From Burkholderiales bacterium (lineage in GTDB: Bacteria; Pseudomonadota; Gammaproteobacteria; Burkholderiales; JAEUOS01): a stretch of DNA of 64,000 nucleotides. The position numbers were made by a program, and so were the translations under genes. The DNA lies in assembly GCA_016790635.1 (NCBI GenBank), contig JAEUOR010000070.1, positions 109,546-173,545 of the forward strand, in the 5' to 3' direction. Under the pieces are notes generated by a model, which worked only from the letters and a program-made list of their open reading frames with translations, made no database searches and was not told the DNA's origin. Within the stretch, counting starts at the first letter, position 1. Every line of letters begins with the position of its first letter. This document shows positions 19,428-27,381 of this stretch, piece after piece.

Positions 19428-20108
19428 ATGACTGTGCAGTTCGATGTCCGCCAGGCGCGTTTCAACATGATCGAGCAGCAGATCCGCCCCTGGGATGTGC
19501 TCGACCAGGGGGTGCTGGACCTGCTCACGATCGTGCGGCGCGAGGACTTCGTCCCGGCGGCGCATCGGCAGCTCGCATTCTCCGACCTCGAGATACCCTT
19601 GCGCGGTGTCGCCGGCGCCAACGCCCCGGACGCGGCGATGTGGACGCCCAAGCTGGAGGCCCGCGTGCTGCAGGAACTGGCGCCGCACGCGCACGACACG
19701 GCCCTTGAGATCGGCAGCGGCTCCGGATACTTCGCTGCCCTGCTCGGGCACCGCTGCAAGAGCGTGCTGAGCGTGGAAATCGATTCCGGCCTGGCCGAGT
19801 TCGCGCGCGCCAACCTGAAAACCGCCGGCGTCTTCAACGTGCGTGTCGCGCACGGGGACGGCGCCACGGGCTTCGGCGGCGAGGCCTACGACATCATTGT
19901 CCTGTCCGGGTCTACTCCCATCCTCCCAGAGGCGCTCGTGGCACAGCTCAAGCCCGGCGGACGCATGTTTGCGGTGGTCGGCGACGAACCGGTCATGGCG
20001 GCGCGCCTCATCACGCGTACACCCGAGGGTATCGCCGCGACGACCCTGTTCGAGACCTGCCTGCCGCCGCTCAAGAACGCGGCGCAGCCGAACCGTTTTC
20101 GCTTTTGA
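19428..20108 (+). CDS. pcm: Protein-L-isoaspartate O-methyltransferase
   Basis: 226 residues. It has the PCMT N-terminus (ARFNMIEQQIRPWDV), the SAM site LEIGSGSGYFAALLGH and an acidic loop SVEID. Its role is repair of isoaspartate in aged proteins. Members of this subfamily often lie between an RND pump and a tolC gene in betaproteobacteria, with a rhodanese next to them, and this is the order here. 13 bp after the pump gene. Confidence 0.9.
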   Translation: MTVQFDVRQARFNMIEQQIRPWDVLDQGVLDLLTIVRREDFVPAAHRQLAFSDLEIPLRGVAGANAPDAAMWTPKLEARVLQELAPHAHDTALEIGSGSGYFAALLGHRCKSVLSVEIDSGLAEFARANLKTAGVFNVRVAHGDGATGFGGEAYDIIVLSGSTPILPEALVAQLKPGGRMFAVVGDEPVMAARLITRTPEGIAATTLFETCLPPLKNAAQPNRFRF

Positions 20109-20111
20109 GGC

Positions 20112-20432
20112 ATGAACCAGCTGGGGGTGCGACAACTGGCGGAGTGGCTGGCCGATGCCAAGCGCGCGCCGCCGGTCATTCTGGATGTGCGCGAGCCCTG
20201 GGAAGTCGGCACCGCCGCCCTGCCGGGCGCCGTCCATGTGCCGATGCGCGATATCCCGCAGCGCGCGCATGAACTCGACCAGGCGCGCGAGATCGTCGCG
20301 CTGTGCCACCATGGCGCGCGCAGCATGCAGGTGGCGATATTCCTGGAGCGCATGGGCTTCACCGTCCACAACCTGGCCGGCGGTATCGATGCCTGGTCAC
20401 GCGAAGTCGATGCCTCGGTACCGCGCTACTGA
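20112..20432 (+). CDS. Rhodanese-like sulfurtransferase
   Basis: 106 residues, a single rhodanese domain. Start region ILDVREPWEVGTAALPGAVHVPM is typical. The active-site loop is ALCHHGARSMQVA with the catalytic Cys near residue 65. Only 3 bp after pcm, so it is co-transcribed. Cytoplasmic; the sulfur acceptor is unknown. Confidence 0.9.
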   Translation: MNQLGVRQLAEWLADAKRAPPVILDVREPWEVGTAALPGAVHVPMRDIPQRAHELDQAREIVALCHHGARSMQVAIFLERMGFTVHNLAGGIDAWSREVDASVPRY

Positions 20433-20467
20433 GCCCGCGTTGTGCTCGCGCAACAAAAACACTTCGA

Positions 20468-20496
20468 TTGATGTGGCATTGCGCGATGCCTATGAT
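20468..20496 (+). promoter_or_regulatory. Predicted sigma-70 promoter of the tolC gene
   Basis: TTGATG (20468-20473) and TATGAT (20491-20496) are separated by 17 bases. The predicted start is near 20503, about 70 bases before the TolC ATG. It would allow tolC expression apart from the pump operon. Confidence 0.6.
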
Positions 20497-20497
20497 A

Positions 20498-20516
20498 AAA
20501 TGACTGCGGGTCATTT
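20498..20516. promoter_or_regulatory. Inverted repeat at the tolC transcription start, candidate operator
   Basis: Arms AAATGAC and GTCATTT around five bases (TGCGG), directly after the predicted -10 box. A repressor bound here would block initiation. Its TGAC...GTCA core resembles the CTGACC/GGTCAG palindrome before tetR, so the same regulator is possible, but the spacing differs. Confidence 0.45.
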
Positions 20517-20573
20517 GTTGATGGCCGCCTCTGGCGCGCTCTAACCCGCCCACCTGCCTCGGACAGCCCGCTC

Positions 20574-21920
20574 ATGACACTATCGCGCCTGCCGTCGGTC
20601 TGTGCCGCCACCGCCCTGGCATTGCTTGCCGGGGCCGCATCGGCCAACGACCTGCTCACGACGTTCCGCGAAGCGCTGGCCAACGACGCCACCTACAACA
20701 GCGCCCGCCTGACGCTCACCGCCGGCCGCGAGACTCCCATCCAGGGTTTCGCCGGACTCTTGCCGACGGTCAATGCGACCGCCAACACGGTGCGCAACGA
20801 CGTGACTGTCGCGCCGCGCTCGCCGTCCGCGGCTTTCGTTCCCGGCAGCCGTGTCTTCAACACCAACGGCTACGCGATCACGCTCACGCAACCGCTCTTC
20901 CGCTGGGGCAACTGGTGGACCTACGAGCAGTCCAAGCTGCAACTGCTGCAAGCCGAGGCGGTCTTTGCTCAAGCCGGGCAGGATCTCGCCGTGCGCGTGG
21001 TACAGGCGTACTTCGACATCCTTGCCGCGCAGGACACGCTGCGCGTGGTCGAAGCCAAGAAGACCGCGATCTCCGAGCAACTGGCGCAGGCCAAGCGCAA
21101 CTTCGAGGTCGGCACCTCGACCATCGTCGATACCAACGAGGCGCAGTCGCGCTACGACCTGGTGATCGCAGAAGAACTGGCCGCGCAGAATGACTTCGAG
21201 GTCAAGCGCACGGCCCTCTTGCAGATCACCGGCAAGTCGCCGGGCAACCTGTCCACGCTCAACCGAGATGTCGCCATCCCGCCGCCGCAGCCCGCGGTGA
21301 TCGACCGCTGGGTCGAGGCTGCCATTTCCGGCAACTACCAGATCAAGGCCAGCGAAGCTGCGGCCGAAGTGGCGCGTCGCGCCATCGACATCCAGCGCGC
21401 CGGACACTTCCCCACCCTCGACCTGACCGCCTCGCGCAGCCGCAACAGTTCGACCGGCAGCGCGACCAACAACATCGGCAGCGACACCAACTTCTTCACC
21501 CTCGGGCTGCAGTTGGCCGTTCCGATCTACGCGGGCGGCGCGGTCGATTCGCGCGTGCGCCAGGCGCTTGCCAACGAGGAAAAGGCCAGGAGCGATGTCG
21601 AGATCCAGAAACGCAGCGCCTCGCAGAGCGCGCGCCAGTTCTTCCTGAGCGTGACCAACGGCCTGGCCCAGGTGCGCGCCTTCGAGGCGGCGCGGACCTC
21701 CTCGCGCACCGCGCTGGATTCCAACCGGCTGGGCTACGAGGTCGGCGTGCGTATCAACATCGACGTACTCAACGCGCAGCAGCAGCTGTTCACCACCGAA
21801 CGCGACCTGGCGAAGGCCCGTTACGACACCATCGTCAACAGCTTTCGCCTGAAGTCCGCGACCGGCGGGATCACGGAAGAGGACATCGCGGCCGTCAACG
21901 CGTTGTTGACGCGCCAGTAG
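20574..21920 (+). CDS. TolC-family outer-membrane channel
   Basis: 448 residues. Signal peptide to about ASA (residue 24), then two related OEP repeats rich in long helices. Family features include ITLTQPLFRWGNWW, RVVQAYFDILAAQDTL, the GGAVDSRVRQA turn in the second repeat and LAKARYDTIVNSFRLK near the C-terminus. It is the outer-membrane exit duct and likely completes the RND system upstream, though TolC proteins often serve several pumps and type I secretion. Convergent with waaA. Confidence 0.93.
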   Translation: MTLSRLPSVCAATALALLAGAASANDLLTTFREALANDATYNSARLTLTAGRETPIQGFAGLLPTVNATANTVRNDVTVAPRSPSAAFVPGSRVFNTNGYAITLTQPLFRWGNWWTYEQSKLQLLQAEAVFAQAGQDLAVRVVQAYFDILAAQDTLRVVEAKKTAISEQLAQAKRNFEVGTSTIVDTNEAQSRYDLVIAEELAAQNDFEVKRTALLQITGKSPGNLSTLNRDVAIPPPQPAVIDRWVEAAISGNYQIKASEAAAEVARRAIDIQRAGHFPTLDLTASRSRNSSTGSATNNIGSDTNFFTLGLQLAVPIYAGGAVDSRVRQALANEEKARSDVEIQKRSASQSARQFFLSVTNGLAQVRAFEAARTSSRTALDSNRLGYEVGVRINIDVLNAQQQLFTTERDLAKARYDTIVNSFRLKSATGGITEEDIAAVNALLTRQ

Positions 21921-21951
21921 CCGCAGCGCAGGCCCGCCGCGGCCAGACGCC

Positions 21952-23208
21952 TCAGGGCGAACGCGGCAGAAGCGGCTCGATCAACGCCAGGGTGCGCCTG
22001 CCCGCACCGCGGTGCGCCGCCGCGAATGCGAGCGCCGCGCTCGCCATCGCCCGGCGCCGTTCGTCGTCCCCCAGCAATTCGCCGACGGTCGATGCCAGCG
22101 CGTCGGCATCGGCCACGCGCAGCGCGGCGCCGGTGGCGATCGCCGCCTCGGCCGCATCGGCGAAGTTGTAGGTGTGCGGTCCGACCACGACCGGGCAGCC
22201 GCACGCCGCCGCCTCGATCAGGTTCTGCCCGCCGAAGGGCAGCAGGCTGCCGCCCACGTAGGCGCAATCGGCCAAGGCGTAATAGGCCGGCATCTCACCC
22301 ATGCTGTCGCCTATCCACACCTGTGTGCCGCGCTCCGCCGTGCCCTCCGACCGGAGATGTGTGACCAAGCCGCGCGCGCGCGCGAGCGCGGCGACGGCGG
22401 CGAAGCGCGGCGGATGGCGCGGCACCAGCACCAGGAGGACCCCGTCGGCAAGCAACGGCGCGCACGCGGCCAGGACCAGTTCTTCCTCACCGTCGCGGGT
22501 GCTGGCGGCCAGCACGACCTGTCGCCCGCCCAGGGCCGCCCGCCAGGCCGCACCCTGCTTCAGCAGGGCAGGCGGCGGCTCGACCTCGAACTTGAGGTTG
22601 CCGGTCACCTGCACCTGCCGCGCGCCGCATGCCTCAAGCCTGCGCGCATCGGCCTCGGTCTGCGCAGCGACGCGCGCGAAGCTCGCAAAGGCCGGCGCAC
22701 TCAGCGCGGCAACACGGCCATAGCGCGCCGATGAGCGCGCCGACAAGCGTGCGTTGGCGAGCACCGCCGTCAGGCCGCGCTGGGCGCAGACGGCCATGAG
22801 GTTGGGCCACACCTCGGTCTCCATGACGATCAGGAGGCGCGCGCGGGTGGCCTCCAGGAAGCGCCGCAGGGCCCACGGGAAGTCATACGGCAGATAGACA
22901 ACCAGCGCGGTGGAAGCGCACACTTCCAGTGCCGTGGCGCGCCCGGTCGGCGTGGTGCAGGTGAGGACCACGTCGTATTGTGGATACTGCTCGCGCAGCA
23001 TGGTCAGAAGCGGCTGCGCTGCACGCACCTCGCCCACCGAAACGGCGTGGACGACGATCGCGGGTCCGCGACAGCGAGGGCGCGTCAGACCAAAACGCTC
23101 GCCCCAGTGGTGCAGGTAGCGCGGCTCCGAGCGCGCCCGCCACACCAGGCGCAACACGATCAAAGGCAGCGCCAGCCACAAGAGCAGCGTGTAGACCCGG
23201 CGCGCCAT
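21952..23208 (-). CDS. waaA: Kdo transferase WaaA (3-deoxy-D-manno-octulosonic acid transferase)
   Basis: 418 residues from an ATG overlapping the waaC stop (TGATG). An N-terminal membrane anchor (YTLLLWLALPLIVLRLVW) is followed by the GT30 glycosyltransferase fold. The catalytic Glu lies in VHAVSVGEVRAAQPL. METEVWPN and GGSLLPFGGQNLIEAAACGCP are diagnostic of the family. It adds Kdo to lipid A precursor at the inner face of the inner membrane. Encoded directly after waaC. Confidence 0.95.
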   Translation of the reverse strand: MARRVYTLLLWLALPLIVLRLVWRARSEPRYLHHWGERFGLTRPRCRGPAIVVHAVSVGEVRAAQPLLTMLREQYPQYDVVLTCTTPTGRATALEVCASTALVVYLPYDFPWALRRFLEATRARLLIVMETEVWPNLMAVCAQRGLTAVLANARLSARSSARYGRVAALSAPAFASFARVAAQTEADARRLEACGARQVQVTGNLKFEVEPPPALLKQGAAWRAALGGRQVVLAASTRDGEEELVLAACAPLLADGVLLVLVPRHPPRFAAVAALARARGLVTHLRSEGTAERGTQVWIGDSMGEMPAYYALADCAYVGGSLLPFGGQNLIEAAACGCPVVVGPHTYNFADAAEAAIATGAALRVADADALASTVGELLGDDERRRAMASAALAFAAAHRGAGRRTLALIEPLLPRSP

Positions 23209-24188
23209 CAGGATGCGGCGGTCCCCGCCAGCGCGCCATCGAGCATCGCGCGTGCCGCCTCCCAGACCGCGTCGGCGGTCGGCGTCTTGGCGACATCGCC
23301 GACGTTGCAGGCGTGCGCGGCGATGACTCCGGTCGCGGCCGGACTGGTGCCGCAGTACACCCCGGTGGTCGGCCGTCCCAGTGCGGCGGCCAGGTGGGTG
23401 AGGCCGGTATCCACGCCCACCGCGAGCGCTGCCCCGGCCAACACGCGCGCGAGCGTGGCCAGGTCCAGCGGCGGTGCCACCACCGCCGCACCGATCTCCG
23501 CGGCAATGCGCTCGGCGCGCTTGCGCTCGGTCTGCGTGCCCGCCGGCAGCACGCAGCTCATGCCGGCTTCGCGGATGCGCCGCCCGAGAGCTCCCCACCG
23601 GTCCTCGGGCCAGAGTTTGGCGGCATCGGTGGTGCCGGTAAGACATACACAGTAGGCACCCTGCGGCAGCCAGGGAGCGTCCTCGGGCTGCGCGCGAATG
23701 CCGTAATCCGGCGCACCGCGCACCGCATAGCCCAGCGCGCTGCCGACCAGGGTGCGATTGCGCGCCACCGCGTCCAGGGTCCAGGGCACCGCATGCACCC
23801 GGTGATAGGTGAGGCTGGCGATCGACTCGCGCGCGCTCTTTCGGTCCAACCCGTGCCGTTCACCGCGCGCCAGCCGGGCAATGAGCGCGCTCTTGGCGAG
23901 GCCCTGCACGTCGATGACGAGGTCATAACCCTCGGCGTCGAAGCGGGCGCGAAACGCCGCGACCTGCGCCGCGGTGCCGCGCTGAAACAGGCTCCTGCGC
24001 CAGCGCCGCAGCGCCACCGGCAGGACCCTTGACACCGCCGGATGCAGGCCGACGATGTCGACATAGGCCTCTTCGACCACCCAGTCGATGCGGCAGCCCG
24101 GGAAGTGCGCCGCGATGTCGGTCGCTGCCGGCAGGCAGTGCACGACATCGCCCAGCGAAGAGGTCTTGACCAGCAGGACGCGCTGCAT
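23208..24188 (-). CDS. waaC: LPS heptosyltransferase I
   Basis: 326 residues. The start at 24188 begins MQRVLLVKTSSLGDVVHCLPA, the conserved GT9 N-terminus; upstream codons in the frame look like shadow sequence. Other GT9 features are the VDTGLTHLAAALGRPTTGVYCGTSP block and DVQGLAKSALIARL. It adds the first heptose to Kdo in LPS inner-core synthesis. Coupled to waaA by a one-base overlap. Confidence 0.94.
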   Translation of the reverse strand: MQRVLLVKTSSLGDVVHCLPAATDIAAHFPGCRIDWVVEEAYVDIVGLHPAVSRVLPVALRRWRRSLFQRGTAAQVAAFRARFDAEGYDLVIDVQGLAKSALIARLARGERHGLDRKSARESIASLTYHRVHAVPWTLDAVARNRTLVGSALGYAVRGAPDYGIRAQPEDAPWLPQGAYCVCLTGTTDAAKLWPEDRWGALGRRIREAGMSCVLPAGTQTERKRAERIAAEIGAAVVAPPLDLATLARVLAGAALAVGVDTGLTHLAAALGRPTTGVYCGTSPAATGVIAAHACNVGDVAKTPTADAVWEAARAMLDGALAGTAAS

Positions 24189-24403
24189 GCGAGGTTGGAC
24201 GAAGGCTGCTGCCTGGGAAAGCGCCGGGCACGCGCCGGGCAATCCGGCTGCGCTGACCCGACACGGGCTGGAAAACCACGGCACCCGGCCTTGCGAGTTG
24301 AACGGCCGGTCCCGAAGGATCGCAGCCATTCCCGGGCGCCACGGGCCGACACCCTGCGATGGAGGGGCACGGAGGTGGGCTGAAACGCGATTATATTCGC
24401 CGC

Positions 24404-25192
24404 ATGTCAGCACAATCGGATCGCCAGCGCCTGTCGGTGGTCATCATCACCTTGAACGCTGCCCACCAGCTGGGCGACTGCCTGGCGAGCGCGGGCTTCG
24501 CTGACGAGATCGTGATCCTCGATTCCGGCAGCAGCGACGCCACGCTCGCGGTCGCGGCGCGGCACGGCGCCCGCGCCAGCGTGGGCCCGTGGCTGGGCTT
24601 CGGTGCGCAAAAGCAAAAGGCCGTCTCCATGGCCACGCACGATTGGGTGCTGTGCCTGGATGCCGACGAGCGCGTGACCCCCGAACTGGCCGCATCGATA
24701 CGCGCGACCCTGGCCGCGCCCGACCGGCGCGCCTATCGCATGGCGCGCGCCAATCGCTTCATGGGACGCGTGCTGCGCCACGGCGAGGGCTACCCGGATT
24801 GGTCGCTGCGCATGTTTCACCGCGCCCACGCGCGCTGGAGCGACGACACGGTCCACGAGAAGGTCCTCACCGCCGAAGCCGTCGGCACGCTCGCAGGCGA
24901 CCTGCTGCACGATTCCGCCGAGTCGCTCGCGACCTACCTGGCCAAGCAGGATCGCTACACCACCCTGCAGGCCGAGGCCCTGGCGCGCACGGGCGCGACG
25001 GCGGGATTCGCGCGCATCGGCTTGAGCCCGCTGTTGCGCTTTTTCAAGTTCTATCTCTTCAAGCTGGGCTTCCTGGACGGCATACCGGGACTGGTGCACA
25101 TCGCCATCGGCTGCCGCAACAGCATGATGAAGTACGCCAAGCTGCGTTCGTTACGCAGCGCGCAGCGCCGCGGCAACCTCAACGCGCCTTGA
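24404..25192 (+). CDS. Family 2 glycosyltransferase (LPS core type)
   Basis: 262 residues. GT-A motifs: LSVVIITLNAAHQLGDCL, EIVILDSGSSDAT, and the metal-binding DADER. A C-terminal hydrophobic stretch (FFKFYLFKLGFLDGIPGL) resembles the WaaE/KdtX branch that adds glucose to the LPS inner core. The ATG at 24404 was chosen because the domain starts there. It is divergent from waaC, which supports a role in the same pathway. The sugar is not known. Confidence 0.87.
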   Translation: MSAQSDRQRLSVVIITLNAAHQLGDCLASAGFADEIVILDSGSSDATLAVAARHGARASVGPWLGFGAQKQKAVSMATHDWVLCLDADERVTPELAASIRATLAAPDRRAYRMARANRFMGRVLRHGEGYPDWSLRMFHRAHARWSDDTVHEKVLTAEAVGTLAGDLLHDSAESLATYLAKQDRYTTLQAEALARTGATAGFARIGLSPLLRFFKFYLFKLGFLDGIPGLVHIAIGCRNSMMKYAKLRSLRSAQRRGNLNAP

Positions 25193-25219
25193 GCGCGCTG
25201 CAAACCGGCAGGAAAGTCC

Positions 25220-25840
25220 TCAGAGCCGATACGCCGTCGTCGTCATGACCCGCCCGAGCACTTTCATCGCCAGGCGCGCCGGCAGCGGCAATTCCGCCCC
25301 GCCGGCGGCCATGGCCTCGCGCCCGTGGCGCACCTCGTCGGCCTGCATGGCCTGAAGAATCGCTCGGGAACGCCGGTCCTCACGCGGCAGGCGCTCCAGG
25401 TGCCCTGCCAGATGCTGCTCGACCTGGCGCTCGGTCTCGGCGACGAAGCCCAGGCTGGTCCGGTCGCCCAGGCGCCCTGCCAGCGCGCCCAGGGCAAACG
25501 AACCCGCGTACCAGAGCGGGTTCAAGACGCTCTGCCGTCCGCCCAGTTCGGCGATGCGCTGCGCCGTCCACGCCAGGTGCGCGCCCTCCTCAGCGGCGGC
25601 GCGTTCGAGTTGCGCACGCACCGCGGCTGAGCGCGCGGTGGCCGCCTGGCCGTGGTACAGCGCCTGCGCGCACACCTCGCCGACGTGGTTGACGCGCATC
25701 AGCGCCGCGGCCTCGCGGCGCGCTTCCTCGGGCAGGTTGGCCGGCGCGGCCGCAGTTGCGGAATCCGGCAGCGGCGCCGCGGGCGCGACCGAAGTCATGG
25801 CGCGCAGGGCGCGGTCGAATGCGGTAATCAGGGCGTCCAT
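25220..25840 (-). CDS. coq7: COQ7-family demethoxyubiquinone hydroxylase
   Basis: 206 residues. Diiron ligands are visible in RVNHVGEVCAQALY, AAEEGAHLAW, ETERQVEQH and ADEVRHG. The family's C-terminus MTTTAYRL is present. It hydroxylates the ring in a late step of ubiquinone synthesis. The ATG at 25840 gives the usual MDALITAFDRALR N-terminus; an in-frame ATG at 25858 is a weaker option. Stands alone between convergent GT2 and the methyltransferase genes. Confidence 0.93.
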   Translation of the reverse strand: MDALITAFDRALRAMTSVAPAAPLPDSATAAAPANLPEEARREAAALMRVNHVGEVCAQALYHGQAATARSAAVRAQLERAAAEEGAHLAWTAQRIAELGGRQSVLNPLWYAGSFALGALAGRLGDRTSLGFVAETERQVEQHLAGHLERLPREDRRSRAILQAMQADEVRHGREAMAAGGAELPLPARLAMKVLGRVMTTTAYRL

Positions 25841-25924
25841 GAAACGGGAGTCATGCAAGGCGGAATCACGATTATGCGCCGCGCCACGACGCCCGTCTGG
25901 CCACAGACGCCGGGCGGTGCCCGC

Positions 25925-26464
25925 TCACACGCGCACGGCTTCCAGATTCAGGCTCATCAGGCGCCCGCTGGTCTTGTCCAGATGCGGCAGGTAGGCCTGC
26001 GAATAGTCGTCCACTCCGGCATGCTCGGTATCGCGCCAGTCCCAGCGCCGCACGTCGCGAAATCCGGTCTCGGTGAGTGCGGTGGTCAGAAAGGGCTCGT
26101 CGAAGATCATCTTGTGGAAGTCGAAGGCGTCGCGCTGCCCGCCGACGACCAGGCCCACCAGCCCCGACAAGCCGTCAGCCAGCCCGGCTTCATAGTAGAT
26201 CGCGGCGCAGGCGGCGAAATCGGGCACGGCCAGGCGCAAGACCCCGCCCGGGCGCAGCACGCGAGCCCATTCGGCCAGCACGTCGCGATAGCGCGCGCGA
26301 TCGAAGTGCTCCAGCACGTGGCAGGCGTAGGCGATCTCGGCGCAGGCGTCCGGCAGCGGCAGGCACTCGACCTTGCAGCGCAGATCGACGTGCGCAAAGG
26401 GCTGCACATCGACATGCACGAAGCCGGGAATGAAACGCCGGCCACAGCCCAGGTGCAGCTTCAC
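25925..26464 (-). CDS. SAM-dependent methyltransferase
   Basis: 179 residues from a GTG that overlaps the stop of the previous gene (GTGA). The frame upstream is only shadow sequence of that gene. SAM-binding motif LHLGCGRRFIPGFVHVDVQ at the very N-terminus, then HVLEHFDRAR and VLRPGGVLRLAVPD are typical of the class I Methyltransf_11 group often found in glycan clusters. Last gene of a three-gene chain with another methyltransferase and a TPR glycosyltransferase. Substrate unknown. Confidence 0.85.
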   Translation of the reverse strand: MKLHLGCGRRFIPGFVHVDVQPFAHVDLRCKVECLPLPDACAEIAYACHVLEHFDRARYRDVLAEWARVLRPGGVLRLAVPDFAACAAIYYEAGLADGLSGLVGLVVGGQRDAFDFHKMIFDEPFLTTALTETGFRDVRRWDWRDTEHAGVDDYSQAYLPHLDKTSGRLMSLNLEAVRV

Positions 26465-27381
26465 ACCGCGCCTTCCAGCCAGCTGCCCGGCCGCGAGAAT
26501 CCGGCGGTCTCGCGCAGGGGACATAAAGGCCCGCGCGTGGCGCTGGCCAAGAGGCGCCCGTTGCCGCGCCGCAGGACGCGCACGTGGGCTGCGTCGAATC
26601 CGGCATCGACCAGCCAGCGACCCAGGGCCGTGGCGTCCGGCGCATACCAGTTCCAGCCCTTTTCCATGGTGCCCGAATAGGTGCACAAGCCGGCGTCGCC
26701 GGCTGCTGCCTTGGTCTCCAGGAACACGCTGCCGCCCGGTTTCAGGTAGGCGAACAGGATGCGCAGGAAAAGCAGCGGATCGGTGACGTGATAGACGACC
26801 CCGGAGCAGTACACCAGGTCGAAGCGCCCGGCCCAGTCGCGCCGGTCGCGGTACACGCTGTCGGAGACGATCGGCGCATCGAGGTTTACGAGCGCGAGCA
26901 GGCGCCGCGCCGCCGCCGCGGCTGCGGGATGCTCCTCGATCGCGGTGACCCGCGCCCCCATCCCCGCCAGCGCCAGCAGGTCACCGCCGGTCCAGCAGCC
27001 CACGTCCAGGACATCCTTGCCGGCCAGGTCGCCCGGCAGCATCGCATGCGCAAGCGCCTCGGCGATGATCTCGACATGGCGCGGCCCCATGGCGCCGCGC
27101 CGCGTCACGCCGTGGCCGAAGTCGTGGTCGTGGCCCCAGACAAAAAAATCGCGAAACGCCTGGTTGGACTGCGCGTGCCAGAAGCCATCCGGCGCGGCCT
27201 GGTCGGGGAACTCCGCGGCCAGGGCGGCGGCGTGGCGCTCAGCCTCGGCAGGCGTGGCAGCCTGCCAGCGCGCCAGGGCCGTGTGGACCCGCGCCGTCGC
27301 GAGTGCGTCGGCCAGAACGCGCTGTGGCGCGGCAAATGTGATCGGCAGGTCGGGGTCGCGAATGCGTTGCGGGTCGGTCAA
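26461..27381 (-). CDS. SAM-dependent methyltransferase (CmoB/DUF1698-like)
   Basis: 306 residues. SAM motif VLDVGCWTGGDLLALAGMGA, followed by acidic loop AIEEHP and a VYCSGVVYHVTDPLLFLRIL post-motif, the pattern seen in the CmoB-like branch. A conserved LKPGGSVFLETK follows. It overlaps the genes on both sides by 4 bp, so it works in the same operon as the TPR glycosyltransferase and the smaller methyltransferase. It probably modifies a sugar or lipid rather than tRNA, judging by context; this is inference. Confidence 0.83.
   Translation of the reverse strand: MTDPQRIRDPDLPITFAAPQRVLADALATARVHTALARWQAATPAEAERHAAALAAEFPDQAAPDGFWHAQSNQAFRDFFVWGHDHDFGHGVTRRGAMGPRHVEIIAEALAHAMLPGDLAGKDVLDVGCWTGGDLLALAGMGARVTAIEEHPAAAAAARRLLALVNLDAPIVSDSVYRDRRDWAGRFDLVYCSGVVYHVTDPLLFLRILFAYLKPGGSVFLETKAAAGDAGLCTYSGTMEKGWNWYAPDATALGRWLVDAGFDAAHVRVLRRGNGRLLASATRGPLCPLRETAGFSRPGSWLEGAV

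Noticed and set aside
20438..20456. Hairpin GTTGTG-CTCG-CGCAAC after the rhodanese gene
   Set aside because: Only six pairs with one G-T and followed by A residues, not T, in the plus direction; not enough for a terminator.
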